Of a DNA stretch of 64,000 nucleotides, positions 1 through 9,658 are shown piece after piece; within the stretch, counting starts at the first letter, position 1; every line of letters starts with the position of its first letter. Made by a program: the position numbers and the translations under genes. The notes under the pieces are model-generated. The model was not told where the DNA came from. It saw only the letters and a program-made list of their open reading frames with translations, and made no database searches. Origin of the DNA: Adhaeribacter pallidiroseus (lineage in GTDB: Bacteria; Bacteroidota; Bacteroidia; Cytophagales; Hymenobacteraceae); assembly GCF_003340495.1 (NCBI RefSeq), contig NZ_QASA01000001.1:3224001-3288000 (forward strand), given 5' to 3'.

Positions 1-1429
1 GGGTATTTTAGTAGGTTTAATTATTTTTTATGAATATTTTGAATACATGCTGGCCCAGCACCAGCTTATTATCGATTTCTTCTACGATCCTTTTCTTGGA
101 TTAACCTGCCTTTTTGTGGCTATTTATACCTTAATTTCTTTATTGGTAGCTATTTTTAACTTACCTACTTCTTCGGTGTTTGAACAAAAACGCGAAGATT
201 TATTGAATTTTCAGCGCTTGAGCCAATCCATTCAACAAGGCGAAGACGAACCCCAGGTTTACAATTTAATGTTTCATAGTGCCATGAATGCCTCCGGAGC
301 TGATGCCGCCTGGTTAGAAATAATAAACGAGGCCAGTCAATCCAGTATTATAGAGGCAGAGAATGTAGATGAAACAGTAGTTACCCAAATCCGGCAAGTG
401 CTCGATAAGTATCAGGTAAGCAGTGTGGAGTATGTTAATAATAACCTGGATCACAACGCAGGATTTAAAGCGCTGCAATTGCCTTGGCGCTCGTTAAACG
501 TGATACCTTTAAAATCACAAAAACGCACTTACGGCACTTTATACTTACTCAAAGACATTGAACAAGGCTTCGACCGGGAAAGCATTAACGTTATTCGCAC
601 GTTTACTAGTCAAACCATTCTTACCATCGAAAACCTACGGCTAGTGGCGGAGTCACTGCAAAATGAACGCTACAAAGAAGAACTGAAGATTGCCTCATCG
701 GTGCAGGAAAGTTTAATTCCTAAAACCTTCCCGAGTGATAGTTGGTTCGAGATTAGTTGTTACAGTCAAGCGGCCCGAGAGGTAGGTGGCGATTTTTACG
801 ATTTCCTGCAGCTGAATGAAGACCGGATTGCTATTATTATTGGCGATGTATCAGGTAAAGGTATTTCGGCTGCTTTTCACATGGCCCAGATGAAAGGTAT
901 TTTCCATGGGCTGATGCAAGACGATTTGCAGCCCGTGGAATTTATGGTGAAAGCCAACAATGCCCTGACCCATTGTTTAGAACGCACTTCGTTTATTACC
1001 GCGGCTTTATACATTATTGATTATAAGTTAAAAGGTTTTTTCTTCGCCCGGGCTGGTCATTGCCACACCTTGTATTATAACTCCATGACCGAAGAAACGT
1101 TTTATTTTAATACCGAAGGGTTAGGGTTAGGCATTATCCGCGACAAGTCGTACAGCAAACGCATTCATAACATGCACTACGATTATAATCCCGGTGATGT
1201 CATGGTTATTTATACCGATGGCATTGTGGAAGCCCGCAGTGCTAACCAAGACGAATACGGCGAAGAACGTTTACGCGAGATGCTCAGTAAACACTACCAT
1301 TTAGAAGCCAACGATATTAAAGACGCTATTATAAACGATTTAAATAACTTCAGCAGCGAAATAATCCACGACGACCAAACGCTAATCGTGATTAAATTTA
1401 GAAATGATCAACCAAATTTAGCCTTGTGA
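1..1429 (+). CDS. SpoIIE/PP2C-type serine phosphatase with GAF-like region (RsbU-like), 5' partial
   Basis: The gene is probably an anti-anti-sigma phosphatase that dephosphorylates the STAS protein encoded just downstream. The reading frame is open from base 2, so the ATG at 47 is not necessarily the start and the N-terminus, probably more membrane segments, lies outside the window. Counting from ATG 47, there is a hydrophobic segment at about residues 14-40, a GAF-like region at about 60-195, and a PP2C/SpoIIE domain at about 225-455. The metal-site motifs GGDFYDF (about 247), GDVSGKG (about 265), YTDG (about 388) and DDQT (about 441) are all present, so the enzyme should be active. The stop is 8 bp before the STAS gene, which indicates one operon. 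The input sensed by the missing N-terminus is unknown. Confidence 0.9.
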   Translation, partial: GILVGLIIFYEYFEYMLAQHQLIIDFFYDPFLGLTCLFVAIYTLISLLVAIFNLPTSSVFEQKREDLLNFQRLSQSIQQGEDEPQVYNLMFHSAMNASGADAAWLEIINEASQSSIIEAENVDETVVTQIRQVLDKYQVSSVEYVNNNLDHNAGFKALQLPWRSLNVIPLKSQKRTYGTLYLLKDIEQGFDRESINVIRTFTSQTILTIENLRLVAESLQNERYKEELKIASSVQESLIPKTFPSDSWFEISCYSQAAREVGGDFYDFLQLNEDRIAIIIGDVSGKGISAAFHMAQMKGIFHGLMQDDLQPVEFMVKANNALTHCLERTSFITAALYIIDYKLKGFFFARAGHCHTLYYNSMTEETFYFNTEGLGLGIIRDKSYSKRIHNMHYDYNPGDVMVIYTDGIVEARSANQDEYGEERLREMLSKHYHLEANDIKDAIINDLNNFSSEIIHDDQTLIVIKFRNDQPNLAL

Positions 1430-1437
1430 CGTAATAA

Positions 1438-1782
1438 ATGGCAATGAAAATAACACACGAAATCAAAGACCAAACGATCACCATCCGCCTGAATGGTGAA
1501 CTGGATGCCAGCTCCTCTGTCTTGCTGGATGAAGAATTATCTAAACCAGAAATCATGTTATTTAAAAAAATTCTGGTAGACTGCGATCGACTCAATTATA
1601 TCTCCTCGGCAGGTTTAGGTGTATTTATTTCGCACCTCCAACGTTTTGAAGACGCCCAGATTAAATTAATCTTTTTTAACATGCAGGATAAAGTTAAAAA
1701 CGTATTCGAAATACTGGGTCTGGACTTGCTCATGACGATAGTCTCTTCTTACGACGAAGCTATGACGATTGCTAATGAATAA
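1438..1782 (+). CDS. STAS-domain anti-sigma factor antagonist (RsbV/SpoIIAA-like)
   Basis: This 114-residue protein is a single STAS domain. It shows the usual order: LNGELDASS near residue 20, then the switch segment SSAGLGVFI near residue 57, where a conserved Ser is the expected phosphorylation site. In partner-switching systems the kinase (next gene) phosphorylates this Ser and the phosphatase (previous gene) removes the phosphate. The unphosphorylated form binds the kinase. The phosphatase, STAS and kinase order is complete, but no cognate sigma factor lies in view, so the final target could be a sigma factor or another effector. The 3' end overlaps the next start by 8 bp. Confidence 0.92.
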   Translation: MAMKITHEIKDQTITIRLNGELDASSSVLLDEELSKPEIMLFKKILVDCDRLNYISSAGLGVFISHLQRFEDAQIKLIFFNMQDKVKNVFEILGLDLLMTIVSSYDEAMTIANE

Positions 1783-2185
1783 CTCCATTCGGATTAGCTG
1801 CGACCTCACCAATTTAATTGAAGTTAGAAATTTCGTTCGGGAATTTCTAATGCCGTATGCCCTTACGGAAAATGAAGTTAACCTGATTGTGTTTGCCGTG
1901 GATGAGATAAGTGCGAACTTAATTATCCACGCTAACCAAAAGGATAATAGTAAATACATTTATTTAACCATTACTAAAGAGCAAAACAGTTTTATCTTTG
2001 AACTTTCTGACCAAGGCGTATTTTTTGATGGCAATACCCTGGATGATCCCAACTTGAAGCATATTATTCAGATTGGGCAAAAAGGAGGCATTGGATTAGC
2101 TATGGTAAAACGTATCGTGGATAAATTGGAATTTACTACCAACGATAAAGGCATGAATATCTGTCGCATCCAAGTAACTATTTAA
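1775..2185 (+). CDS. Anti-sigma regulatory factor, HATPase_c serine kinase (RsbW/SpoIIAB-like)
   Basis: This 136-residue GHKL ATPase has an N-box-like segment DEISANLIIH at about residues 48-57 and a glycine box GGIGLAMV near 106-113. These are typical of RsbW-like kinases that phosphorylate STAS proteins. The frame also opens at a TTG at 1769, but ATG 1775 gives a natural start and an 8-bp overlap with the STAS gene, suggesting translational coupling. With the two preceding genes it makes a full partner-switching set. The partner held or released by this kinase is not identifiable here. Confidence 0.88.
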   Translation: MNNSIRISCDLTNLIEVRNFVREFLMPYALTENEVNLIVFAVDEISANLIIHANQKDNSKYIYLTITKEQNSFIFELSDQGVFFDGNTLDDPNLKHIIQIGQKGGIGLAMVKRIVDKLEFTTNDKGMNICRIQVTI

Positions 2186-2482
2186 TTGAATCTAACACTA
2201 AAATAGTTATAAATTCCTTGCATAAGTTTGCGCACGTGTTTCTCCAGCTACCTTTACCGGATAACTTTTTGCCTGCACAAAAATCTTTCTTACGGTAACC
2301 TGCACTTTAATCAGTACTTCTTATCATTGTCCATATACCAAAAATTGATACAACCTCGTTTTTGCTAAAAAACCAGGTAATAAGATTATTGCTTGCAAAT
2401 CTGCGAGTAAAAATTTGTAAATTGCTTGGCGAAAGTCCTATGATAGCAGCACAGTTGCACTAGCCGTTTGTTTGAATTTTTT

Positions 2483-4771
2483 ATGCACAGAAACCTTTTT
2501 CTTATTGGTGGTACTCTTTTATTCCTTTTTGGATGCAACGCTTCCAAAACCCCGGATAACCAAGAACCAGTACTTTTTACGGTAGCAGGCAAGCCGGTAA
2601 CTACCACCGAATTTAACTATGTTTACAATAAGAATAACAGTCAACCGGATAATGGAGCCGCTAAAGGCAGTGTACAGGAGTACCTGGAACTGTACACCAA
2701 TTTTAAATTAAAAGTTACTGAAGCCGAGAAACGCGGGTTAGATACAACCGCGGCTTTCCGGAAAGAATTAGAAGGCTATAAAGAGCAGCTTGCCCAACCC
2801 TACCTAACCGAAAAAAATGTAACCGACCAGCTCATAAAAGAAGCTTACGAACGCATGAAAAAAGAGGTGAATGCCTCGCACATTCTCGTAAACGTAGCGG
2901 CTGATGCGGAACCCAAAGATACCTTAGCTGCCTACAATAAAGTAGTAGCCCTGCGGCGTCGGGTAGAGGCCGGCGAAAATTTTAACGAGTTAGCCCGCGC
3001 GGAATCGGACGATCCATCGGCTAAAGAAAATAGTGGTAATTTAGGTTTTTTCACGGCATTGCAAATGTTATATCCATTTGAAAAAGCAGCCTACAATACC
3101 GAAGCCGGCCAATTATCTAATCCTGTCCGGACCCGCTTTGGGTACCATTTAATCAAGATAAATGAAGTACGGCCGGCTCAGGGCGAAATTAAAGTAGCGC
3201 ATATTATGGTACGCGCTACTCCTGGTATTCCCAAAGCGGACTCGGTAGTAGCCAAGAAGAAAATAGACGCTATTTACAATCGGCTTACCCGAAAAGAAAA
3301 CTGGGATAAACTTACCGCGCAATTCTCAGAAGATGCTAGTTCTTCCACGAAAGGCGGTGAATTACCCTGGTTTGGCACGGGTCGCATGCTGCCTTCTTTT
3401 GAGGAAGCCGCTTTTAAATTAACTAATGTTGGCGATGTATCTAAGCCAGTGCAAACTCCTTACGGTTGGCATATCATAAAATTAATTGAGCGCCGCGGCT
3501 TGCCGGCTTACGAAGAAATGGAGCCTTACCTGCGCAGTAAAGTAGCTAAAGACTCCCGCTCCGAATTAAATAAATCGGCTTTTCTAAAGAGAATTAAGCA
3601 AGAAAATAACTTTCAGGAAACAAAAGCCGCCAAAGACTTTGCTTTGAGTAAAGCTACCGATGCCTTAAAGGAGGGCAGTTGGCAATATACCGGCGCTGAC
3701 AAAGAAATGAATCAAACTCTTTTTTTGCTTCAGGACCGGCCGTTTACGGTAAAGGATTTTTTTGCTTACGTCCAACAAAATCAAAAAGGCACTACTAATC
3801 CCACCTCTCCTACGCATTTAATGAATGTGCTATACGATAATTATGTAACAGCTAGCCTATTGAACTATGAACGGGAGCACCTGGAAGCGAAATACGTGGA
3901 TTACCGCATGTTAGTAAACGAATACCGCGACGGCATTTTGCTGTTTCAGTTAATGGATGAAAAAGTATGGTCTAAAGCCATTCAGGATACGGTTGGTTTA
4001 CAAACCTTTTTTAAAAATAACAAAGAAAATTATAAATGGGATACCCGGGCCGATGCTATAATAATTAGTGCTGCCAACAAAGATATTTTAACTCAAGCCC
4101 AGCAGATGCTTACTGCTGGTAAATACGAATTAAGTAAATTACGTCCGGAGCCTTTGTTGTTTCCGGCGGGAAAGGAAGTTATTACTCCCACCATGACCAA
4201 TCAACTAAACGAAGTTTACGATCGGTTATCCAGTGATCCGTCGCTTACCCTCCAGCTTACCGGTAACGCCGACAGCAAAGAAAGTACCGGCAAAAATGCT
4301 GGTCTGGCTAATAAAAGAGCGCAGCAAGTAGCCGCTTTTCTTACCGGCAAAGGCATTACAGCTAATCGCCTGACTATTACTGCTAATAAGCCTAAAGCAG
4401 TAGCTACTGCTAATCGTAATGTAACCTTTACCTTATTTACCAGTGACCTGAAAGGGATAGAAGAAGCACTAAATACCTCTAACCCTTTAGACGTTCAGGT
4501 GCAAAATAAACGTTTTCAGAAAGGCGAAAACAAGATACTGGATGAAATTACCTGGCAGGAAGGCACCTATAACCTGGATAAAGATGGACGGGCTATTTAT
4601 ATTAAAATAAATAAAATTTTACCTCCTGGTTATAAAACCCTGAACGAAGTGCGTGGCTTAGCCACTTCCGATTATCAATCCTACTTGGAGAAGGAATGGC
4701 TGAAAGAGTTGCGCCAAAAGTACCCCGTAGAAGTAAATGCAGCTGAAGTACAAAAACTTACTCAAAAATAA
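2483..4771 (+). CDS. Peptidyl-prolyl cis-trans isomerase lipoprotein, two parvulin domains plus embedded OmpA-like module
   Basis: The product is a periplasm-facing lipoprotein foldase. I start it at ATG 2483, not the in-frame TTG at 2468, because that gives a good lipoprotein signal peptide ending in LFGC (Cys near residue 18). Two rotamase (parvulin) domains follow at about residues 130-230 and 240-340, each with the SSxxGG/LGFF and FGYH or YGWH signatures. Unusually, residues about 570-650 look like an OmpA C-terminal peptidoglycan-binding domain: LTGNADS, then an Asn and a KRAQQVAAFL segment. This would tether the foldase to the cell wall. It is followed by the SurA-like gene, and the pair probably serves outer membrane protein maturation. 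Confidence 0.88.
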   Translation: MHRNLFLIGGTLLFLFGCNASKTPDNQEPVLFTVAGKPVTTTEFNYVYNKNNSQPDNGAAKGSVQEYLELYTNFKLKVTEAEKRGLDTTAAFRKELEGYKEQLAQPYLTEKNVTDQLIKEAYERMKKEVNASHILVNVAADAEPKDTLAAYNKVVALRRRVEAGENFNELARAESDDPSAKENSGNLGFFTALQMLYPFEKAAYNTEAGQLSNPVRTRFGYHLIKINEVRPAQGEIKVAHIMVRATPGIPKADSVVAKKKIDAIYNRLTRKENWDKLTAQFSEDASSSTKGGELPWFGTGRMLPSFEEAAFKLTNVGDVSKPVQTPYGWHIIKLIERRGLPAYEEMEPYLRSKVAKDSRSELNKSAFLKRIKQENNFQETKAAKDFALSKATDALKEGSWQYTGADKEMNQTLFLLQDRPFTVKDFFAYVQQNQKGTTNPTSPTHLMNVLYDNYVTASLLNYEREHLEAKYVDYRMLVNEYRDGILLFQLMDEKVWSKAIQDTVGLQTFFKNNKENYKWDTRADAIIISAANKDILTQAQQMLTAGKYELSKLRPEPLLFPAGKEVITPTMTNQLNEVYDRLSSDPSLTLQLTGNADSKESTGKNAGLANKRAQQVAAFLTGKGITANRLTITANKPKAVATANRNVTFTLFTSDLKGIEEALNTSNPLDVQVQNKRFQKGENKILDEITWQEGTYNLDKDGRAIYIKINKILPPGYKTLNEVRGLATSDYQSYLEKEWLKELRQKYPVEVNAAEVQKLTQK

Positions 4772-4940
4772 ATTTGTTAATACCCGCTCAGATAGAAGCG
4801 CGCCATACTGGTTGCGCTTTTATTTTGTTCAATTAAACCGTACCTTTGCCGGAAACGCATTAAACATAAAATTTATCTTAAACTTATACGTTAGCGTTTT
4901 TGCAGGCAACGCTTGCACCAGATTTAACATCTCATAATTC

Positions 4941-6314
4941 ATGAACTATATTTTTAAAATTAGCTTTTTAGCCAAACTTTTACCTATTGTAGGTTTATGT
5001 CTGGGTTTGGCTACTTCCGGGCAGGCACAACAACGTACCGCTAAAGCCATTGATGGAATAATTATAAAAGTAGACAATCAAATTATTCTACGGTCGGAGT
5101 TGGAAACGGCTTTAGCTCAAGTGGCGAGCGAAGGGCAGCCCATTACTCCGGAATTGCGTTGCAATATATTGCGTTCGCTGTTAACGAACAGCTTAATGCT
5201 GGCCCGCGCCGAGATAGACTCCGTAGTAGTAGAAGAAGATCAGGTAAACAGTGAACTCGATCGTCGCATGGCTTACTTTGTGCAGCAGATTGGCAGCGAA
5301 GAAAAGCTGGAAGAATATTATAACAAAAGCCTACGGCAACTAAAAGACGATTTGCGTCGGCAGGTAAAAGACCAATTAGTATTGCAGAAAATGCAGTCGG
5401 AGTTAACCGAGAAAATTACGGTAACACCGAACGAAGTAAAAAAATATTTTAATCAGATTCCAAAAGACAGTTTACCTTATTTTTCTACGGAAGTAGAAAT
5501 CGGACAAATTGTAAAATTGGCCCAAATTGATAAAAAAGAAAAAGATAAAGTACGGGCACGATTAGAAGAAATTAAAAAACGTATTCAAAACGGCGAAGAC
5601 TTTGCTACTTTAGCTAAAGAATTTTCGGAAGATCCGGTATCCGCAAAAGATGGGGGTAACTTAGGTTTTTTTAAGAAAAAAGAACTGGTACCCGAATACG
5701 AAGCGGCTTCGCTTAAGCTAGAACCCGGACAATTATCGGATGTAATTGAGTCGCAATTTGGTTTTCACTTAATTCAGTTAATTGAGCGGAGAGGCGAGCA
5801 ATATAATACGCGTCATATTTTGTTAAAGCCTGGTTCTACTGATCTGGATATGGAGCAAACAGCCCAAGAATTAGAAAAAATTCGCAACCGAATACTTGCT
5901 GACAGTATTTCTTTTGCCAAAGCCGCCAAAGATTTATCAGATGATGCGGCTACCAAAAATAACGGCGGCTTATTACCTAATCCGCAAGACGGTAGTACTT
6001 ATATTCCGCTGGACAAAGTTGATCCGGGTATATTCTTTACCATTGATACCATGAAAGTAGGTAGTATAACCAAACCGCTGCCTTACCGTACCGAAGATGG
6101 GAAACAAGCCATGCGGATTCTTTATCTGAAATCGAATTTGGCCCCTCATCAGGCCAACTTAAAAGACGATTATCAGAAGATTTCGGCCGCCACACTAAAC
6201 GAAAAACGGCAAAAAGCTATGAATACCTGGTTTAATAAAAACAAAAGTACCGTATTTATCGATATAGATCCGGAGTTTGATGCCTGTAATATTCTGCAAT
6301 CGATAAACAACTAA
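4941..6314 (+). CDS. SurA-like periplasmic peptidyl-prolyl isomerase/chaperone
   Basis: The protein has 457 residues with a Sec signal peptide ending near TSGQAQQ (about residue 30), an N-terminal SurA-type chaperone region at about 35-165, and two parvulin domains at about 170-280 and 290-410. The first has the complete FSEDPVSAKDGGNLGFF motif. The second is more degraded. SurA proteins escort unfolded porins to the BAM complex. It lies about 170 bp after the other isomerase gene and 8 bp before moxR, on the same strand. I keep the generic name because Bacteroidota often carry several SurA/PpiC paralogues. Confidence 0.88.
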   Translation: MNYIFKISFLAKLLPIVGLCLGLATSGQAQQRTAKAIDGIIIKVDNQIILRSELETALAQVASEGQPITPELRCNILRSLLTNSLMLARAEIDSVVVEEDQVNSELDRRMAYFVQQIGSEEKLEEYYNKSLRQLKDDLRRQVKDQLVLQKMQSELTEKITVTPNEVKKYFNQIPKDSLPYFSTEVEIGQIVKLAQIDKKEKDKVRARLEEIKKRIQNGEDFATLAKEFSEDPVSAKDGGNLGFFKKKELVPEYEAASLKLEPGQLSDVIESQFGFHLIQLIERRGEQYNTRHILLKPGSTDLDMEQTAQELEKIRNRILADSISFAKAAKDLSDDAATKNNGGLLPNPQDGSTYIPLDKVDPGIFFTIDTMKVGSITKPLPYRTEDGKQAMRILYLKSNLAPHQANLKDDYQKISAATLNEKRQKAMNTWFNKNKSTVFIDIDPEFDACNILQSINN

Positions 6315-6322
6315 GGTTCTTC

Positions 6323-7288
6323 ATGAAGCAATTCTCTTCCGATAAAGAAGCGGCCGATGCGTTGGCCCAAGCCTACAAAAATTTAACTAGCGAAATTTCA
6401 AAAGTAATTATTGGTCAGGATGAGGTAGTACGTTTAGTATTAACCGCCGTGTTTAGCCAGGGGCATTGTTTGCTCGTGGGAGTACCCGGTTTAGCCAAAA
6501 CCTTGCTGATCCAAACCATTGCTTCTTCCCTGGATTTGTCGTTTAACCGCATCCAGTTTACTCCCGACTTAATGCCATCAGATATTGTGGGTTCCGAAAC
6601 CATGGATCAAAGTCGCAATTTCCAATTTGTAAAAGGTCCGATTTTCGCCAACATTATTCTGGCTGACGAAATTAATCGCACGCCGCCCAAGACCCAAGCC
6701 GCTTTGCTGGAGTCGATGCAGGAGTATTCGGTAACCGTGGCGGGCCAAAAATACGAGTTGAACCGGCCATTTTTTGTGTTAGCAACGCAAAACCCGATAG
6801 AACAAGAAGGTACGTATCCTTTACCGGAAGCCCAGCTCGATCGGTTTATGTTTAACATTTTGCTGGATTACCCGAGTTTTGCGTCGGAGCTGCAAATTGT
6901 AAAAAATACTACTTCCGATGTGAGTTATCGTTTGCCCACTGTATTGCACGCCGACGAAATTACGGCTTTCCAGCACTTAGTACGCCGGGTACCGGTGGTT
7001 GATAATGTAGTAGAATACGCGGTAAAACTAGTGCACCAAACCCGGCCCAATACCGCTATGGGTACCGCGCAAGCTTCGCAATATTTAGAATGGGGAGCCG
7101 GTCCTCGGGCCTCGCAGCATTTAATTGTCGGAGCTAAATGTAATGCCTTGCTGAACGGTAAATATTCTCCGGATATTGAAGATGTGCAAGCCGTAGCCTT
7201 ACCCATTTTACGGCACCGCATTGTTCGTAACTTTAAAGCAGAAGCAGAAGGTATAAGTGTAGAAAAAATTATTCAAGATCTGTTGTAG
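6323..7288 (+). CDS. MoxR-family AAA+ ATPase
   Basis: This 321-residue AAA+ ATPase has Walker A GVPGLAKT near residue 53 and Walker B ILADEINR near 113, with sensor residues in LATQNPIEQEGTYPLPEAQLDRF, a signature of the MoxR group. MoxR ATPases act as chaperones that activate or insert metal cofactors in partner proteins, often ones with VWA domains. Here the usual DUF58/VWA partner genes are absent. It follows the SurA-like gene by 8 bp and is followed by a strong terminator, so it is the last gene of the foldase operon. Confidence 0.92.
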   Translation: MKQFSSDKEAADALAQAYKNLTSEISKVIIGQDEVVRLVLTAVFSQGHCLLVGVPGLAKTLLIQTIASSLDLSFNRIQFTPDLMPSDIVGSETMDQSRNFQFVKGPIFANIILADEINRTPPKTQAALLESMQEYSVTVAGQKYELNRPFFVLATQNPIEQEGTYPLPEAQLDRFMFNILLDYPSFASELQIVKNTTSDVSYRLPTVLHADEITAFQHLVRRVPVVDNVVEYAVKLVHQTRPNTAMGTAQASQYLEWGAGPRASQHLIVGAKCNALLNGKYSPDIEDVQAVALPILRHRIVRNFKAEAEGISVEKIIQDLL

Positions 7289-7320
7289 CCTGAAACCTGA
7301 ACTATAATTTTAAAAATTTA

Positions 7321-7348
7321 AAAGCCTGGTAGTTTTACCAGGCTTTTT
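7321..7348 (+). terminator. Intrinsic terminator after moxR
   Basis: A perfect 10-bp stem (AAGCCTGGTA, 7322-7331, with TACCAGGCTT, 7336-7345) and 4-nt loop are followed by T residues. It closes the isomerase-moxR transcription unit. Confidence 0.85.
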
Positions 7349-7384
7349 AGTTTACTCGACTTTCTCAAATACATATTCTTTTTT

Positions 7385-8754
7385 ATGGATGAAACTACAG
7401 ATGAAATACTTAAGAATACGCCTCCAATAACTACATTTCCTGTTTTAATGGATGAAGTTAATCAACCCATTCTGATTTATAAGGGTGGCTTTCAGTTGAA
7501 ACATGGAGATAAAATTATTTCAGTAATTGGAAAAGTTTTTATGATTGGTTTCCAACACTCGGATCAAAGTTTTCAGGTAAAGCAACAAATACCTCTATCT
7601 TTGAAATATTCCCTTTATTTGATAAACCTGGCAAATCAGAATTAATTATTGATGGATTATCATTTGGGGATGTTTCTATCACAGGTGCAGAAGATTGGCC
7701 GGATGGTACAAGCTTAGAAGGTTCTATTCCTTATGCAATCAAAGGAGATAGTTCTATTTTAGTTACAAAGGTAAGATTTGGCATACCCAATTTGAGAAAT
7801 TTTAATGGAGGAAGTCAAACAAAAGAATTCTTTGAAGAGAGTGATCGTATAAGTTCCACCAGATTAACCTTCGAAAATGATGAATATCTCATTAATATTG
7901 ATAAAAGACGTAATTATGAAGAACAAAGAAAAAATTTAAAAAATAAAGGTGGATTTTTTCTTCTTTACTCAGGTGAACTTACTAAGAAAAAAGGTCCCAT
8001 AAATCTGAAAGAACTTAAAGATGTATTTCGCTGCTTTTCAAACTTCTTATGGTTTTTAAATGGTAGAAGATGCTCACCTCTATTTATTCAAGGCATTGTT
8101 CAAGATAATACAGTTTGGACTGATTACAGCAGGAATCTAGTTGACCAATATAAATACATTATTACTTGGCCTAAGAGATATTCTATTGAAGGTCTTAATA
8201 AACTTTGGCAGCACTTTAGTAATGATTGGAAAAATGAAAATGATAGGAATTTCTTCATCAGTGCAATCCATTGGTACATAGAGTCTAATTCTAATTCAGG
8301 ATTTGCAGAAGGAGCAATCATAATGGCTCAAACTGCTTTAGAATTAATCTACAACTATCTTATAATTGAAAAGAAAAAGTTATTAAAAGGGAAAGATGCT
8401 GCAAGTATTTTAGCATCTAATAAAATTCGGCTATTATTATCCCTTTTAAATATAGACTTTGAAATACCAAGTGCGTTTTTACACCTTCAATCAATCGCAA
8501 AAAGATTAGAAGCAGAAGATGCTCCTGATGTATTTGTTAAAATAAGGAATGCAATCGTTCATTCACAAGAGGTTAAAAGAAAGGAGTTAACTAATATGCA
8601 CGATGAAGTAAAACATGAGGCTTTACAACTTGCTTTATGGTATATTGAACTTTCACTCTTATATATTTTAAAATTTGATGGGAAGTATTTCAACAGAACT
8701 TTGGTTGATTATTCTGCAATAGAATCGGATGAAGTCTTTGTACCTTGGAAATGA
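7385..8754 (+). pseudogene. ApeA-like HEPN-domain protein, interrupted by a -1 frameshift
   Basis: Two open frames belong together. The first (7385-7645) starts MDETTDEIL. The second is open from 7513 to 8754 and in its upstream part reads naturally (for example FEIFPLF and IPYAIKGDSS), so the TTG at 7792 is not a real start. Adding one T to the run at 7570-7573 would join them at about residue 63. The N-terminal half is beta-rich and resembles the ApeA N-terminal domain. The C-terminal half is helical and ends with IRNAIVHSQ, an R-x4-H motif typical of HEPN ribonucleases. ApeA-type proteins act in abortive phage defence, and that role is inferred here. The gene is visibly more AT-rich than its neighbours, which fits acquisition. 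It could be a pseudogene or a consensus error. Confidence 0.68.
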
Positions 8755-8776
8755 GTAGCTTTATATTACTACCGGC

Positions 8777-9532
8777 ATGAAACCCGTTAAGAACTTGTTT
8801 TCTGCACAGGCGAAGGAATACAAACAATTCCGGCCAACTTACCCTGTTGCTTTGTACCAGCGGATATACCAAGAAGTACTTTTCAAAGAACACGCCTGGG
8901 ATTGTGGTACCGGTAATGGGCAAGTGGCAAAAGAATTAGCTAAAATTTTTAAAAAAGTAGCTGCTACTGACATAAGCCAATCCCAAATAGCGCAAGCAGA
9001 GCACCAGGACAATATTACTTATACTGTAAGCCGTGCCGAGCAAACTAACTTTGCTTCTGAAACATTCGATTCAATTACCGTAGCCCAAGCTATTCATTGG
9101 TTTGATTTTGAGTTATTTTACCAGGAAGTAGCCCGGGTAAGTAAACCTGACGCCTTATTAGCAATATGGGGATATGGTTTAATTCAGTTTAACGAAGCAA
9201 CAATAAATACCATAATTAGACACTTTTATAAAGAAATTACCGGACCTTACTGGGACACCGAACGGCATTATATTGATGAAGCTTACCAAACCATACCGTT
9301 CCCATTTCCGGAAATCCAGATCAAGGAAAGATTTTATATAAACCGAGATTTTACTTTGTCGGAGCTAGCCGGTTATCTAAATACGTGGTCGAGCATTCAG
9401 AAATACAAGCTGGTAAATCATTTAAATCCTGTAAATGAGCTTTTAACTTCTTTGCAACCCTACTGGCAGGAAAATAAATCGCAAACTGCGACTTTTCCTC
9501 TGTTTCTGCGTTTAGGAAGAATTAAAAAGTAG
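8777..9532 (+). CDS. Class I SAM-dependent methyltransferase
   Basis: The 251-residue protein has the Rossmann-type SAM-binding motif DCGTGNGQVA at about residues 36-45, an acidic end of strand 2 (ATDIS), and a conserved AQAIHWFD segment near 110. This matches the Methyltransf_11 family, related to trans-aconitate and ubiquinone-type methyltransferases. The substrate is not predictable. It starts 23 bp after the HEPN gene but has codon use like the core genome, so it may simply be the flank of an inserted gene. No terminator is evident after it. Confidence 0.85.
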   Translation: MKPVKNLFSAQAKEYKQFRPTYPVALYQRIYQEVLFKEHAWDCGTGNGQVAKELAKIFKKVAATDISQSQIAQAEHQDNITYTVSRAEQTNFASETFDSITVAQAIHWFDFELFYQEVARVSKPDALLAIWGYGLIQFNEATINTIIRHFYKEITGPYWDTERHYIDEAYQTIPFPFPEIQIKERFYINRDFTLSELAGYLNTWSSIQKYKLVNHLNPVNELLTSLQPYWQENKSQTATFPLFLRLGRIKK

Positions 9533-9658
9533 CTGAGCTCCTACTTTATGTTTCTGTTTTATAATCAAAAAGACAAAAGTAAAAGCCTGTTACTTCAGAC
9601 TGAATCCTTAAATTTACTTTCCTGATCAAAAACAAAGTCTATAACCAGCATTAATTCT

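Noticed and set aside
4737-4937. Possible 66-codon gene after the PpiC-like gene
   Set aside because: It overlaps the end of the isomerase gene out of frame, has no protein-like features, and the gap is a normal spacer.
7513-7600. Programmed -1 frameshift in the HEPN gene
   Set aside because: No X-XXY-YYZ slippery heptamer in the needed register and no clear stimulatory hairpin was seen, and a one-base change in a T run explains the break more simply.
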